Source: Clostridiales bacterium (GTDB taxonomy: Bacteria > Bacillota > Clostridia > Peptostreptococcales > Acidaminobacteraceae). From it: a stretch of DNA of 64,000 bases. Shown here piece by piece: positions 15,391 through 23,993 of this stretch. A program made the translations under genes and the position numbers. The notes under the pieces were generated by a model. It made no database searches. It saw only the letters and a list, made by a program, of their open reading frames with translations, and was not told where the DNA came from. The stretch is from the NCBI GenBank assembly GCA_016342415.1, contig JAEIOD010000009.1:101260-165259 (forward strand), written 5' to 3'. Every line of letters starts with the position of its first letter. The first letter of the stretch is position 1.

Positions 15391-18300
15391 ATGCTAAAAA
15401 ATATAAAATTAAAGAGTAAAATGATCTATGCATTCTCATTAATAATCATATTGATGTTTATTGCTGTTGGATTTAGTTTGTTTGGCCTTAATAAAAACAA
15501 CCATCAAATATCAAATATGAAAGATATGACTGTTGAAGCTTCACTTGCTACTGATGTTGAAACTGAATTGCTTAACAGTGTACTTGTCTTCAAAGAGTTC
15601 TTCAAAAGTGGTGATACAGCTTTAATCGATGTATTTGAAACTCACAAGTCCACTATGCAAAGTAAAATTGAAGAGTTAGAGAATATGAATCATGACACCA
15701 ATCATCATGAAAGTATTGCTAAGTTACAATCACAAATGACTGATTACAGCGATGGGTTTAGTACTTTCCAAAGCCTAGATGCAGAAAGATTAGCATATTA
15801 CACTAACTTAAGCGCTGACGGTGGTCATATAGTTAATTCGCTGAATACTTTATTGGAAACTTCAATAGTAGAAGGTAATATTAATATTCAGTTAACTTTA
15901 AGTGAAGCTACTAACCATTTGCTTGAAGCAAGACTTCATGGCATGAAGTTTTTTACATTCCATGACCAAGGTGAGTATGACAACTATTATGACAACTATC
16001 AACTTTTTAAAGGTTCTGTTAAATCATTAGACGCTTTAAAAGGCAATCAAAACTACCAATATGAGTATCAGATACTTGCTGAAACCGCGATAACTTATGA
16101 AGTCGGTATGAAGGAACTTAATCAGTTGATAGTTTTAATTGATAATCAAGTCAAATTAATGGACAGTATTGATAATCAGATTAGTGCAACTGTAGATGAA
16201 ATAACTACTTCTATTCACCATGAAGAAATCGAACTTGAGAAGGCAGTTAAGCTACAATCACAGATTTTAATAATTGTTGCACTTATTATGGCTGTCACTT
16301 CTATTGTCTTTACCTTTATTATCAGTAGTTGGTTGTTAAAAATTGTAATCATACCGATAGAATCATTAAGAAAGACTTTTGATAATATATCAGAAGGTGA
16401 TGTGGATTTAGAATTTAGACTAAATGACAATTCCAATGATGAAATTGGTTTGATGTCTAAATCATTTAATCGTTTTATGGTAAATTTAAAAGAATTAATG
16501 GATACAATAAATGATCAAAATTGGATTAAAACTGCACAAAACGATTTAAATAAAGTTATTAGAGAACCTGAATCTATAGAAGGTTTGAGTGACAATATCT
16601 TGAGATATATCAGCGAATACATCAATGCTGAAGTAGGATTGTTGTATATAAATGATGATGAGGAACTAAAACTGACTGGCACCTATGCCGTTAGTAGTCA
16701 AGATGATATTAAACCTACTATGCAATTTGGTGAAGGTATTATTGGACAATGTGCATTAGAGAAAAAAGTAAAACGATTAAAAACATCATCACATTATTTA
16801 AATATTGAATCGGGATTAGGAAAAGAAGTTGCAACTTCCATTGTTATGATCCCTTGTATTTACGAGGATGATGTCAAAGCAATCATAGAGTTAGGTTCTA
16901 TTCATAAGTTCAATGAAAATGAGTTGGATTTACTTAAAACGCTTGCAGATGCAATTGCAATATCGATTCATTCTACGTTGGTTCAACTTAAACTTAAAGA
17001 GCTTCTTGAAAAAACATTACATCAATCTGAAGAGTTACAGATGCAACAAGAAGAATTAAGACAAAGTAACGAAGAACTTGAAGAACAAACACGTGCTTTA
17101 AAAGAATCGGAACAAAGATTACAAGCTCAGCAAGAGGAATTAAGAGTTTCCAATGAAGAATTGGAACAAAGAGCTAAACAACTGGAGTTCCAGAAAAAAG
17201 CACTTGATGAAACAAATAAAGAAATAATGATAAAACAACAGGAAATAATTGAGAAAGCTGACGCCTTGGAATTGGCCAATACTTATAAATCAGAATTCTT
17301 GGCTAATATGTCTCATGAATTGAGAACACCTCTTAACAGTATTTTAGTTCTTTCGCAATTACTCTCAGAAAGAAATTCTCTTTTACCATTAAATGATAAA
17401 GAAAAGGAATTTGCAGAGACAATACATTCCTCAGGTACGGATTTACTGGTATTGATTAATGACGTTCTTGACTTATCTAAGGTAGAAGCAGGACATTTGG
17501 AAATTATTCATGAACCTTTCGAGTTGGAAAAATTGCTTGTTGAGAACAATCGAATGTTCAAACCTATGACTGATTCTAAATCAATTGTATTTAAAACAAG
17601 TTTAGAGGCAGGATTACCTAAAACCATTAATTCTGATTTTATGAGAATACAGCAAATTATTAAAAATTTAATTTCCAATTCTATCAAGTTCACAGAAAAT
17701 GGTGATGTGACACTTGCAATAAGAAGACCGACGGACTTTGAAGCAGATACAATCGGTTGTGATAAAAACAAACATATCGCGTTTATTGTTTCTGATACAG
17801 GAATCGGCATACCAAAAGATAAACAGCAACTCATATTTGAAGCGTTCAGACAGTCAGACGGTACTACCAGCAGAAAATATGGCGGAACAGGACTGGGGCT
17901 AACAATCTCAAGAGAGTTATCAAATATGTTAGAGGGTAGAATCTTGGTAGAAAGTACTATAGGACAAGGTAGTAAGTTCGTGTTCATTGTACCAACCAAT
18001 AACAGTGAGGAAACAAATTTTATTGAAAAAGAAATTGTGACAACTATGGAACCTACTGAACCAATTCTCTTAACTGAAAACATCAAGCCTAAACAAGATA
18101 ATTTGCTTTTGATTATCGAGGATGATTTAAATTTTGCCAATATACTTAAGAATTTATCTGAGGAAAAGGGATTTGATTGCATAGTTGCCCATAATGGTTT
18201 AGATGGTTATCATTTAGCTTTAGAAGAAAGACCGTCTGCAATTGTGTTAGACTTGGGATTACCTGATATGGACGGTATGGAGTTGGTGGAAAAGTTAAGT

Positions 18301-19287
18301 AAAATTGAGTTAACCAAATCTATACCAATTCATATTATTTCAGGTATGGACAGTAAACCTGATGATCTGTTACCGAGTAGTGTTATAGGTTTCCTTAAAA
18401 AGCCCGTTGATATTAAATCAATCTATAAAACACTTGCAAAAATTGAATCTTTATCAGCTAGTGATCAAAGAAGACTTTTAATTGTTGGCGAATGTAACGG
18501 GGAGAATTTTGAACAGTTCTCAAGTTTAGGACAAATGAACTTAGAAAAAACTTCAGATATTTCACATGCAATTTCATTGCTTGAAGCACACAAATACAAT
18601 TGTATGGTTGTTGACTTTGAATTGGATACGATGACTGGAGATCAGTTTATACATGATTATGTTGATCTTATAAAAGATACACCTATTATTATTTATTCGG
18701 AGAACGAACTCACGAATGAAAAATTAAATGACATCAATCGATATACTGATAGTATTATTTTAAAAAGTCCTAAGTCGGAGGAAAGAATGGTTGATGAAGT
18801 TTCGTTGTTCTTACATGGTATGCGTTCTGTCATGACTGAAAGCACACAAGGAAATACACATTACAAATCGGTCATTATGGATGAATTGTCAGATAAAATA
18901 AAGGCCGAAGATCAATTTGAAGGCAAGAAAATATTGGTCGTTGATGATGACGAAAGAAATGTTTATGCACTTACTAACGTATTGTACAAACACGGCTTTA
19001 AAGTTGCTGTTTCTAACGACGGACTTGACAGTATTGAAAAGGTGAAGTCTTCTGAAAAGTATGATCTTATTTTAATGGATATTATGATGCCTAAAATGGA
19101 TGGTTATGAGGCTATTAAAAACATAAGAACCCTTCCAAAAGGAAAAGATATTCCAATTATCGCTTTAACGGCAAAGGCTATGCAAGAGGACAGAATGAAA
19201 TGTATAAATGCTGGGGCTAATGATTATATGACTAAACCTATTGACATTGAAAAATTATTATCAATCATGAAAGTGTGGCTATCTTAA
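15391..19287 (+). CDS. Hybrid sensor histidine kinase with GAF, coiled coil and three receiver domains
   Basis: A 1298-residue membrane kinase. Order: TM1 (about 12-33), an extracytoplasmic helical sensor (about 34-288), TM2 (about 290-315), HAMP (about 316-370), GAF (about 395-535), a Glu/Gln-rich coiled coil (about 540-635), HisKA with SHELRTPLN and His642, and HATPase (about 740-870, DTGIGIP and GGTGLGL). Three receiver domains follow, with Asp954, Asp1075 and Asp1230. The middle receiver is degenerate: it starts LLIVGEC instead of an acidic pair. The start codon of cheR overlaps its stop (TAATG). It heads an operon with CheR, CheB and REC-GGDEF proteins, so phosphorelay and methylation may act together. 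The stimulus is unknown. Confidence 0.9.
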   Translation: MLKNIKLKSKMIYAFSLIIILMFIAVGFSLFGLNKNNHQISNMKDMTVEASLATDVETELLNSVLVFKEFFKSGDTALIDVFETHKSTMQSKIEELENMNHDTNHHESIAKLQSQMTDYSDGFSTFQSLDAERLAYYTNLSADGGHIVNSLNTLLETSIVEGNINIQLTLSEATNHLLEARLHGMKFFTFHDQGEYDNYYDNYQLFKGSVKSLDALKGNQNYQYEYQILAETAITYEVGMKELNQLIVLIDNQVKLMDSIDNQISATVDEITTSIHHEEIELEKAVKLQSQILIIVALIMAVTSIVFTFIISSWLLKIVIIPIESLRKTFDNISEGDVDLEFRLNDNSNDEIGLMSKSFNRFMVNLKELMDTINDQNWIKTAQNDLNKVIREPESIEGLSDNILRYISEYINAEVGLLYINDDEELKLTGTYAVSSQDDIKPTMQFGEGIIGQCALEKKVKRLKTSSHYLNIESGLGKEVATSIVMIPCIYEDDVKAIIELGSIHKFNENELDLLKTLADAIAISIHSTLVQLKLKELLEKTLHQSEELQMQQEELRQSNEELEEQTRALKESEQRLQAQQEELRVSNEELEQRAKQLEFQKKALDETNKEIMIKQQEIIEKADALELANTYKSEFLANMSHELRTPLNSILVLSQLLSERNSLLPLNDKEKEFAETIHSSGTDLLVLINDVLDLSKVEAGHLEIIHEPFELEKLLVENNRMFKPMTDSKSIVFKTSLEAGLPKTINSDFMRIQQIIKNLISNSIKFTENGDVTLAIRRPTDFEADTIGCDKNKHIAFIVSDTGIGIPKDKQQLIFEAFRQSDGTTSRKYGGTGLGLTISRELSNMLEGRILVESTIGQGSKFVFIVPTNNSEETNFIEKEIVTTMEPTEPILLTENIKPKQDNLLLIIEDDLNFANILKNLSEEKGFDCIVAHNGLDGYHLALEERPSAIVLDLGLPDMDGMELVEKLSKIELTKSIPIHIISGMDSKPDDLLPSSVIGFLKKPVDIKSIYKTLAKIESLSASDQRRLLIVGECNGENFEQFSSLGQMNLEKTSDISHAISLLEAHKYNCMVVDFELDTMTGDQFIHDYVDLIKDTPIIIYSENELTNEKLNDINRYTDSIILKSPKSEERMVDEVSLFLHGMRSVMTESTQGNTHYKSVIMDELSDKIKAEDQFEGKKILVVDDDERNVYALTNVLYKHGFKVAVSNDGLDSIEKVKSSEKYDLILMDIMMPKMDGYEAIKNIRTLPKGKDIPIIALTAKAMQEDRMKCINAGANDYMTKPIDIEKLLSIMKVWLS

Positions 19288-20117
19288 TGAAAAATGAGGA
19301 AATGGATTTAATTGATATAGAAGTACAGTTGTTTCTAGAAGGTATTTATTTGAGATATGGCTATGATTTTAGAAATTACTCCAGGGCTCATATAAAAAGA
19401 CGTGTCAATAACCGCCTCGGTCTTTCTGGATTAAACAACTTATCAGAATTACAACATTTGGTTTTGACTGATGAAAAATTCTTTCAAAGTATACTAAAAG
19501 ATTTTTCAATAAATGTGACAGAGATGTTCAGGGATCCGGAATTTTTTGCCTTCTTAAGAAAAGACATCATACCTGTCCTAAAATCATATCCGAAGTTAAA
19601 TATTTGGCATGCCGGATGTTCTACTGGAGAGGAAGTATATTCAATGGCCATTTTACTTAAAGAGGAAGGCTTATATGATCGGTGTCAAATTTATGCAACG
19701 GACTTCAATGCTGATGTTCTTAAAGAGGCCAAAGAAGGCATTTATCCTTTAGATGTTGTAAAAGAATATACTTCTAATTTTATCAGAGCAGGCGGTAAAG
19801 AATCTTTTTCAGAATATTATGTTGCCAAGTATGACTCTATCATCTTAAATCATTCGCTCAAGGCAAATATAATTTTCGCTGAACATAATCTCGTTACAGA
19901 TCAAGTATTTAATCAGATGCATCTTATTATATGTAGAAATGTCTTAATTTATTTTAACAATGAGTTACAGTCAAAAGTATTTGATCTGTTTTCAAACAGT
20001 TTACGACCTAGAGGATTTATGTGTTTAGGAACTAAAGAATCTATAAAAGGTAATGATTCATCAGATACCTTTGAAACATATGAGTCAAATTTGAAGGTTT
20101 ACAGGAAAACAAGGTAG
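19287..20117 (+). CDS. cheR: CheR family protein methyltransferase
   Basis: S-adenosylmethionine-dependent glutamate O-methyltransferase, the enzyme that methylates chemoreceptors. The 276 residues have the N-terminal helical domain (RRVNNRLGLSG), the SAM site WHAGCSTGEEVYSMAI, and the IICRNVLIYFN motif. No C-terminal receptor-tethering pentapeptide is evident. The ATG overlaps the stop codon of the kinase by one base; a GTG 12 bases upstream is less likely. No methyl-accepting protein, CheA, CheW or CheY gene is near. The natural substrate is therefore open: a distant receptor or the kinase's own coiled coil. Confidence 0.88.
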   Translation: MKNEEMDLIDIEVQLFLEGIYLRYGYDFRNYSRAHIKRRVNNRLGLSGLNNLSELQHLVLTDEKFFQSILKDFSINVTEMFRDPEFFAFLRKDIIPVLKSYPKLNIWHAGCSTGEEVYSMAILLKEEGLYDRCQIYATDFNADVLKEAKEGIYPLDVVKEYTSNFIRAGGKESFSEYYVAKYDSIILNHSLKANIIFAEHNLVTDQVFNQMHLIICRNVLIYFNNELQSKVFDLFSNSLRPRGFMCLGTKESIKGNDSSDTFETYESNLKVYRKTR

Positions 20118-20123
20118 GAAAAT

Positions 20124-20681
20124 ATGTTTAAAGCAATTGTTATAGGCACATCTGCAGGAGGTTTGGTCGCTGCAAAAGAATTATTGACAATTTTAAAGCA
20201 TCCTTATCCTTTACCAATCATCATTATTCAACATTTAAGCCCGAGCCATGAAAGTTATTTACCCAAGTTGTTGTCAGAAACTGGACATATGGTGCTTGAA
20301 GTTGATGAGAAAACACCAATAGAAAAAGGGAAGGTATATGTTGCACCTCCAAATTATCATGTCCTTATAGAAAAAGATTATACTTTTTCCTTAACAGTAG
20401 AAGCAAGAGAGAGTTATGCAAGACCTTCTATCGATGTGACATTTGAAACGGCATCAGACGCATATAAACATCAACTGATCGGTATATTATTGACAGGTGC
20501 TAATCATGATGGTGCAAAAGGAATGAAAAGAATATTTGTCAATAAGGGTTTCACGATTGTTCAAGATCCGAAAACCGCCCATGCCGAGGAAATGCCTGTT
20601 TCTGCATTAAAACTAATCAAACCAGATAAAATATTGTCTATAAATGAAATCGGTCATTTTTTAAATGACTTAGTACATTAA
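20124..20681 (+). CDS. cheB: CheB-type methylesterase domain protein (no receiver domain)
   Basis: Glutamate methylesterase/deamidase that opposes CheR. The 185 residues cover only the catalytic domain, with Ser10 in GTSAGG, His37 in IQHLSPSH and Asp129 in GANHDGAKGM as the triad. The N-terminal receiver domain of ordinary CheB is absent, so phosphorylation control would have to come in trans, perhaps from the kinase's or the next gene's receiver domain. It starts 6 bases after cheR and ends 9 bases before the REC-GGDEF gene. Confidence 0.88.
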   Translation: MFKAIVIGTSAGGLVAAKELLTILKHPYPLPIIIIQHLSPSHESYLPKLLSETGHMVLEVDEKTPIEKGKVYVAPPNYHVLIEKDYTFSLTVEARESYARPSIDVTFETASDAYKHQLIGILLTGANHDGAKGMKRIFVNKGFTIVQDPKTAHAEEMPVSALKLIKPDKILSINEIGHFLNDLVH

Positions 20682-20690
20682 GGAGTTAAA

Positions 20691-21674
20691 ATGAGCGACA
20701 AAATTAATCTACTCATCGTAGATGACATAAAAGAAAATCATCTTGTTATGGAAAGTGTCCTAACAGACAGTGATATAAACATAGTAAAAGCATTATCTGG
20801 TGAAGAAGCACTTACTTTATGCATGTCACATTCTTTTGCAGTTATCTTAATGGATGTTCAAATGCCTGGTATGGATGGATTTGAGACTGCAGATATTTTA
20901 AGAAGCATAGATAAAACTAAAAATATTCCGATAATATTTGTAACAGCTATAAGCAAAGAAAAAAAATCTATCTCTAGAGGGTATGAATTAGGCGCTGTAG
21001 ATTATTTATTTAAACCAATAGATCCGTTGATATTGAGAAGTAAAGTAAGATTTTTTATAGAATATCATAAGCAAAAATTAACAATCGTCAAACAAGCAGA
21101 CGAATTAAAATTCAAAGTAAAAGAATTGACCCAAATTTTGGAAGAAAAGGACCGTTTGGAAACATTAAGTCTTGAAGATCCTTTAACTAAAGTCTATAAC
21201 AGAAGAGGTGTAGATAAACTTTACGACATGCATTGGAAGAATTGCGGTCGTTATCAGTTGCCGATTTCTGTGTTGATGTTGGATTTAGACAATTTCAAAG
21301 GCTACAATGATAATTATGGTCATATTGATGGAGATACTGTTTTAAAAGAAATTACAAGAGGGATGGTTGCTGGACTCTATAGACCCGAGGACTTTGTTGG
21401 AAGAATTGGCGGGGAGGAATTTGTGGCAGTTTTACCGAATACTGATAGAGAAGGCGCGGAATTTGTTGCCAAAAGAATCATTGAAGTGATAAATTCTTAT
21501 GCTATACCTCATTTATATAATGATATTTATGGTATAGTGACAGTAAGTTTGGGTATATCTACAATAATTCCTTCTAGCGATATAGACTCTGTAAAATTAT
21601 TGGAAACAGCTGATAAAGCGTTATACAAGGCAAAAAACACTGGAAAGAATTGTTTTGAGTATCTTCAAATATAA
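20691..21674 (+). CDS. Response regulator with diguanylate cyclase output (REC-GGDEF)
   Basis: WspR/PleD-like effector of 327 residues. The receiver domain (about 5-120) has the phospho-acceptor Asp55 in ILMDVQMPGMDG, the Thr/Lys switch residues (VTAIS, LFKPID) and a short coiled linker. The cyclase domain (about 160-327) has an intact GGEEF at 240-244 and the RxxD inhibition site RPED at 231-234. It is the likely output of the operon: kinase activity would set the c-di-GMP level. AAGGAG precedes the ATG. A 17-base gap leads to the Flp-type pilin gene. Confidence 0.92.
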   Translation: MSDKINLLIVDDIKENHLVMESVLTDSDINIVKALSGEEALTLCMSHSFAVILMDVQMPGMDGFETADILRSIDKTKNIPIIFVTAISKEKKSISRGYELGAVDYLFKPIDPLILRSKVRFFIEYHKQKLTIVKQADELKFKVKELTQILEEKDRLETLSLEDPLTKVYNRRGVDKLYDMHWKNCGRYQLPISVLMLDLDNFKGYNDNYGHIDGDTVLKEITRGMVAGLYRPEDFVGRIGGEEFVAVLPNTDREGAEFVAKRIIEVINSYAIPHLYNDIYGIVTVSLGISTIIPSSDIDSVKLLETADKALYKAKNTGKNCFEYLQI

Positions 21675-21691
21675 TTGAAAGTGTGGTAGTT

Positions 21692-21835
21692 ATGGAAAAA
21701 GGTGTAGCTTTAGTAGAATATGTATTTATAATAGCTCTAGTCGTCATGTTAGTCATTGGTGTACTGGCTTTATTTGGTACCGAACTTCGAGATTTTTATC
21801 AAAATATTATAGACCAAATTCAAGGACTTCTCTAA
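21692..21835 (+). CDS. Flp-type pilin (47 aa)
   Basis: A very short gene encoding MEKGVALVEYVFIIALVV followed by a hydrophobic helix and an amphipathic tail ending DFYQNIIDQIQGLL. The Gly4-x4-Glu9-Tyr10 pattern is the class IVb/Flp prepilin cleavage motif, and the 20-residue hydrophobic segment directly after it is as expected. The ribosome binding site is weak, so coupling to the REC-GGDEF gene upstream is likely. No TadA ATPase, TadZ or prepilin peptidase gene is nearby. The terminator overlaps its last codons. A pilin under the control of its operon's c-di-GMP enzyme is an inference from position. Confidence 0.7.
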   Translation: MEKGVALVEYVFIIALVVMLVIGVLALFGTELRDFYQNIIDQIQGLL

Positions 21836-21850
21836 CGAGAAGTCCTTTTT
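21822..21850 (+). terminator. Terminator of the sensory/pilin operon
   Basis: AAGGACTTCTC-TAAC-GAGAAGTCCTT followed by TTT. The left arm and loop include the pilin's last codons and stop. Confidence 0.88.
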
Positions 21851-21948
21851 CGTAAGAAAGTCTTAAGTTTTGATTAATGCAATTTTAACTTACTCATAAG
21901 ATTAATTTTATTTTACTAGGATAGAATGATATTGAAAGTGAGGGATTT

Positions 21949-22986
21949 ATGAAAATTATAAATATGTTATCAAGTGCAGACAAGGTAAAAGGGCAAGGTG
22001 TTGGTTCTGCATATCTTGAACAAGTAGCGCTAGTGGAGAACGGATTAAAGAATCAATTTGAAGTTAAAATAAATAGTAATAAGAAGGGCGACATCAACCA
22101 TTATCACACAATTGACTTAAAACACTACATCAAAGCGATTACTTCTAAAAAGCCCGTTAATTTAGGCTATGTGCATTTTTTACCAGAAACGATAGATGGG
22201 AGTCTCAAACTGCCAAAGCCATTTAGAAAGGTGTTTGATAGTTACATCATTTCATTTTACAAGAAAATGGATTATTTAGTCACAGTTAATCCATATTTCA
22301 TAGATCTGTTAGAAGCACATGGTTTAGATAGAAGTAAGATCAATTACATACCAAATTATGTTTCCAGTGAAAAATTTCATCCACTAGATAAAAATACCAT
22401 TAGAAAAGGTAAGGAACGGTTTCAAATATATGACCATGACTTTGTAATCTTAGGAGTAGGACAAGTTCAAACTAGAAAAGGTGTGATGGATTTTATTGAT
22501 TTAGCTAAAAAAAATCCTGACAAAACATTTGTATGGGCTGGGGGATTTTCATTTGGAGCAATTACTGATGGTTATCAGGAATTGAAAGAAGTAATCAATA
22601 ATCCTCCAAATAACGTTAAGTTTACCGGCATCATTGATAGAAAAGATATGAACCTGATTTATAATATCGCCGATGTTCTCTTTATGCCATCCTATAGCGA
22701 GTTATTTCCCATGGCAATACTAGAGGCGATGAGTGTTGGTACACCTATTCTTTTAAGAGATTTAGATATCTATCATGCTATACTCGATGGTTATTACTTA
22801 AAAGGAGATTGTTTAAACAGTTTTAATACTGTCATCAATCAATTATCATACGACAAGAACTATTATGAGGAAGCTACAGAAATGTCTCGTGCAGGCAGTA
22901 TTTTCTACTCAAAAGATCATGTATTAGAACAGTGGCATGATTTGTACAATCAATTGGGTACTGAAAGTCGAGTTTCTAATGAATAA
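21949..22986 (+). CDS. Glycosyltransferase family 4 (CpoA-like)
   Basis: A 345-residue GT-B glycosyltransferase. The C-terminal half has the GT4 pattern LGVGQVQTRKGVMDFIDLA and the E-x7-E region PSYSELFPMAILEAMSVG. The N-terminal half (GVGSAYLEQ, NHYHTIDLKHY) resembles pneumococcal CpoA, which adds galactose to a glucosyl-diacylglycerol; that is recalled similarity, not an alignment. It starts after a GTGAGGGA site and overlaps the next gene by 8 bases. With the flippase-like protein and a second glycosyltransferase it forms a likely membrane-glycolipid operon. Confidence 0.8.
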   Translation: MKIINMLSSADKVKGQGVGSAYLEQVALVENGLKNQFEVKINSNKKGDINHYHTIDLKHYIKAITSKKPVNLGYVHFLPETIDGSLKLPKPFRKVFDSYIISFYKKMDYLVTVNPYFIDLLEAHGLDRSKINYIPNYVSSEKFHPLDKNTIRKGKERFQIYDHDFVILGVGQVQTRKGVMDFIDLAKKNPDKTFVWAGGFSFGAITDGYQELKEVINNPPNNVKFTGIIDRKDMNLIYNIADVLFMPSYSELFPMAILEAMSVGTPILLRDLDIYHAILDGYYLKGDCLNSFNTVINQLSYDKNYYEEATEMSRAGSIFYSKDHVLEQWHDLYNQLGTESRVSNE

Positions 22987-23989
22987 AAATAGATTTTGGT
23001 TTATTATTGGTGCGTTATTTCTTATCAGTGCTTGTACTTACCTATTTACATCGGGACAATATATAAATGTAGTTCATGCCCTTAAAAGCATGAATAAATG
23101 GTGGTTATTATCAGCAATGGGACTAATACTAATCTATTGGCTTGTTGAAACAAAAATTATACACCTTTTAATAAATAGACTATACAAAAAGAAAAAATTT
23201 AGAGATGCACTTAAAGTCAGTATGATTGGACAATTTTTTAGTGGTATAACGCCATTTGCAACTGGAGGTCAACCGGCACAATTGGTTTTATTGTCTAAAT
23301 TGGATGTCCCGGTTGGAATGGGATCCTCTATGTTGATGAGTAAGTTTATTATATATCAAGGAATTTTGGTCTTATATGCAGGTATATTGCTTATTCTTAA
23401 AGCCAACATGTTTCTCTCGAACATAAGCAATCTATTTTCATTGGTGTTAATTGGTTTTGGTGTAAATCTAGTTGTTATCTCTGCTTTAGTGTTTATATCA
23501 ATCTCCAAAAAAACCAATAAAAAAGTTTCAAATAAAATTATAAAGATTTTATATAAAATTAATTTAATTAAGAATATAGATATGGTACAATTGAAAATAG
23601 CAAAGAATATTGAAGAATTTCATCAACAAGTTGCTATTTTATCTGGACATAAAATACTGGTTTTCAAGATGGTTCTATTAACTTTCTTCCAACTGACATG
23701 TTATTTTCTTGTACCATATTGCCTCTATCGAGGATTTGGTTTAACAGGCGTGGCAATTACAGATATTATTGCAGCAACAGCATTCGTATTAATGGTCACT
23801 TCCTTCATACCGATGCCAGGAGGTTCCGGCGGAGCAGAAGGAGGATTCTACATCATATTTGGTATGTTCTTTATTGGAAAGTACATAGTACCCGCGATTT
23901 TGGTTTGGCGAGTTATTACGTATTATATGTGGATGGTCATAGGAGGCTTTTGGGTGCTTTCGTCGAATGTGAATTATGCTAGGAGTTGA
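22979..23989 (+). CDS. Lysylphosphatidylglycerol synthase TM region / flippase-like protein
   Basis: A 336-residue protein of about eight transmembrane helices matching the UPF0104 / LPG-synthase-TM family: QFFSGITPFATGGQPAQ and the later MPGGSGGAEGGFY are the family's conserved loops. The soluble lysyl-transferase domain of MprF is absent, so it is more likely a lipid flippase or transporter than a synthase. The start overlaps the upstream glycosyltransferase gene by 8 bases; an earlier in-frame start would overlap by 50. It sits between two glycosyltransferases, so glycolipid flipping is a fair inference. Confidence 0.82.
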   Translation: MNKNRFWFIIGALFLISACTYLFTSGQYINVVHALKSMNKWWLLSAMGLILIYWLVETKIIHLLINRLYKKKKFRDALKVSMIGQFFSGITPFATGGQPAQLVLLSKLDVPVGMGSSMLMSKFIIYQGILVLYAGILLILKANMFLSNISNLFSLVLIGFGVNLVVISALVFISISKKTNKKVSNKIIKILYKINLIKNIDMVQLKIAKNIEEFHQQVAILSGHKILVFKMVLLTFFQLTCYFLVPYCLYRGFGLTGVAITDIIAATAFVLMVTSFIPMPGGSGGAEGGFYIIFGMFFIGKYIVPAILVWRVITYYMWMVIGGFWVLSSNVNYARS

Positions 23990-23993
23990 AAAG

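Noticed and set aside
17508..18182. Long open frame on the minus strand inside the hybrid kinase
   Set aside because: It is antisense to the ATPase and receiver coding region, has no ribosome site and encodes Ser/Leu-rich sequence with no motif; a frame shadow of the real gene.
15391..21835. A complete chemotaxis cluster
   Set aside because: CheA, CheW, CheY and methyl-accepting proteins are absent; only CheR and a CheB domain are present.
23698..23982. Overlapping plus-strand frame inside the flippase-like gene
   Set aside because: The Arg-rich product has no family pattern, and the overlapping frame codes for a clear membrane protein.
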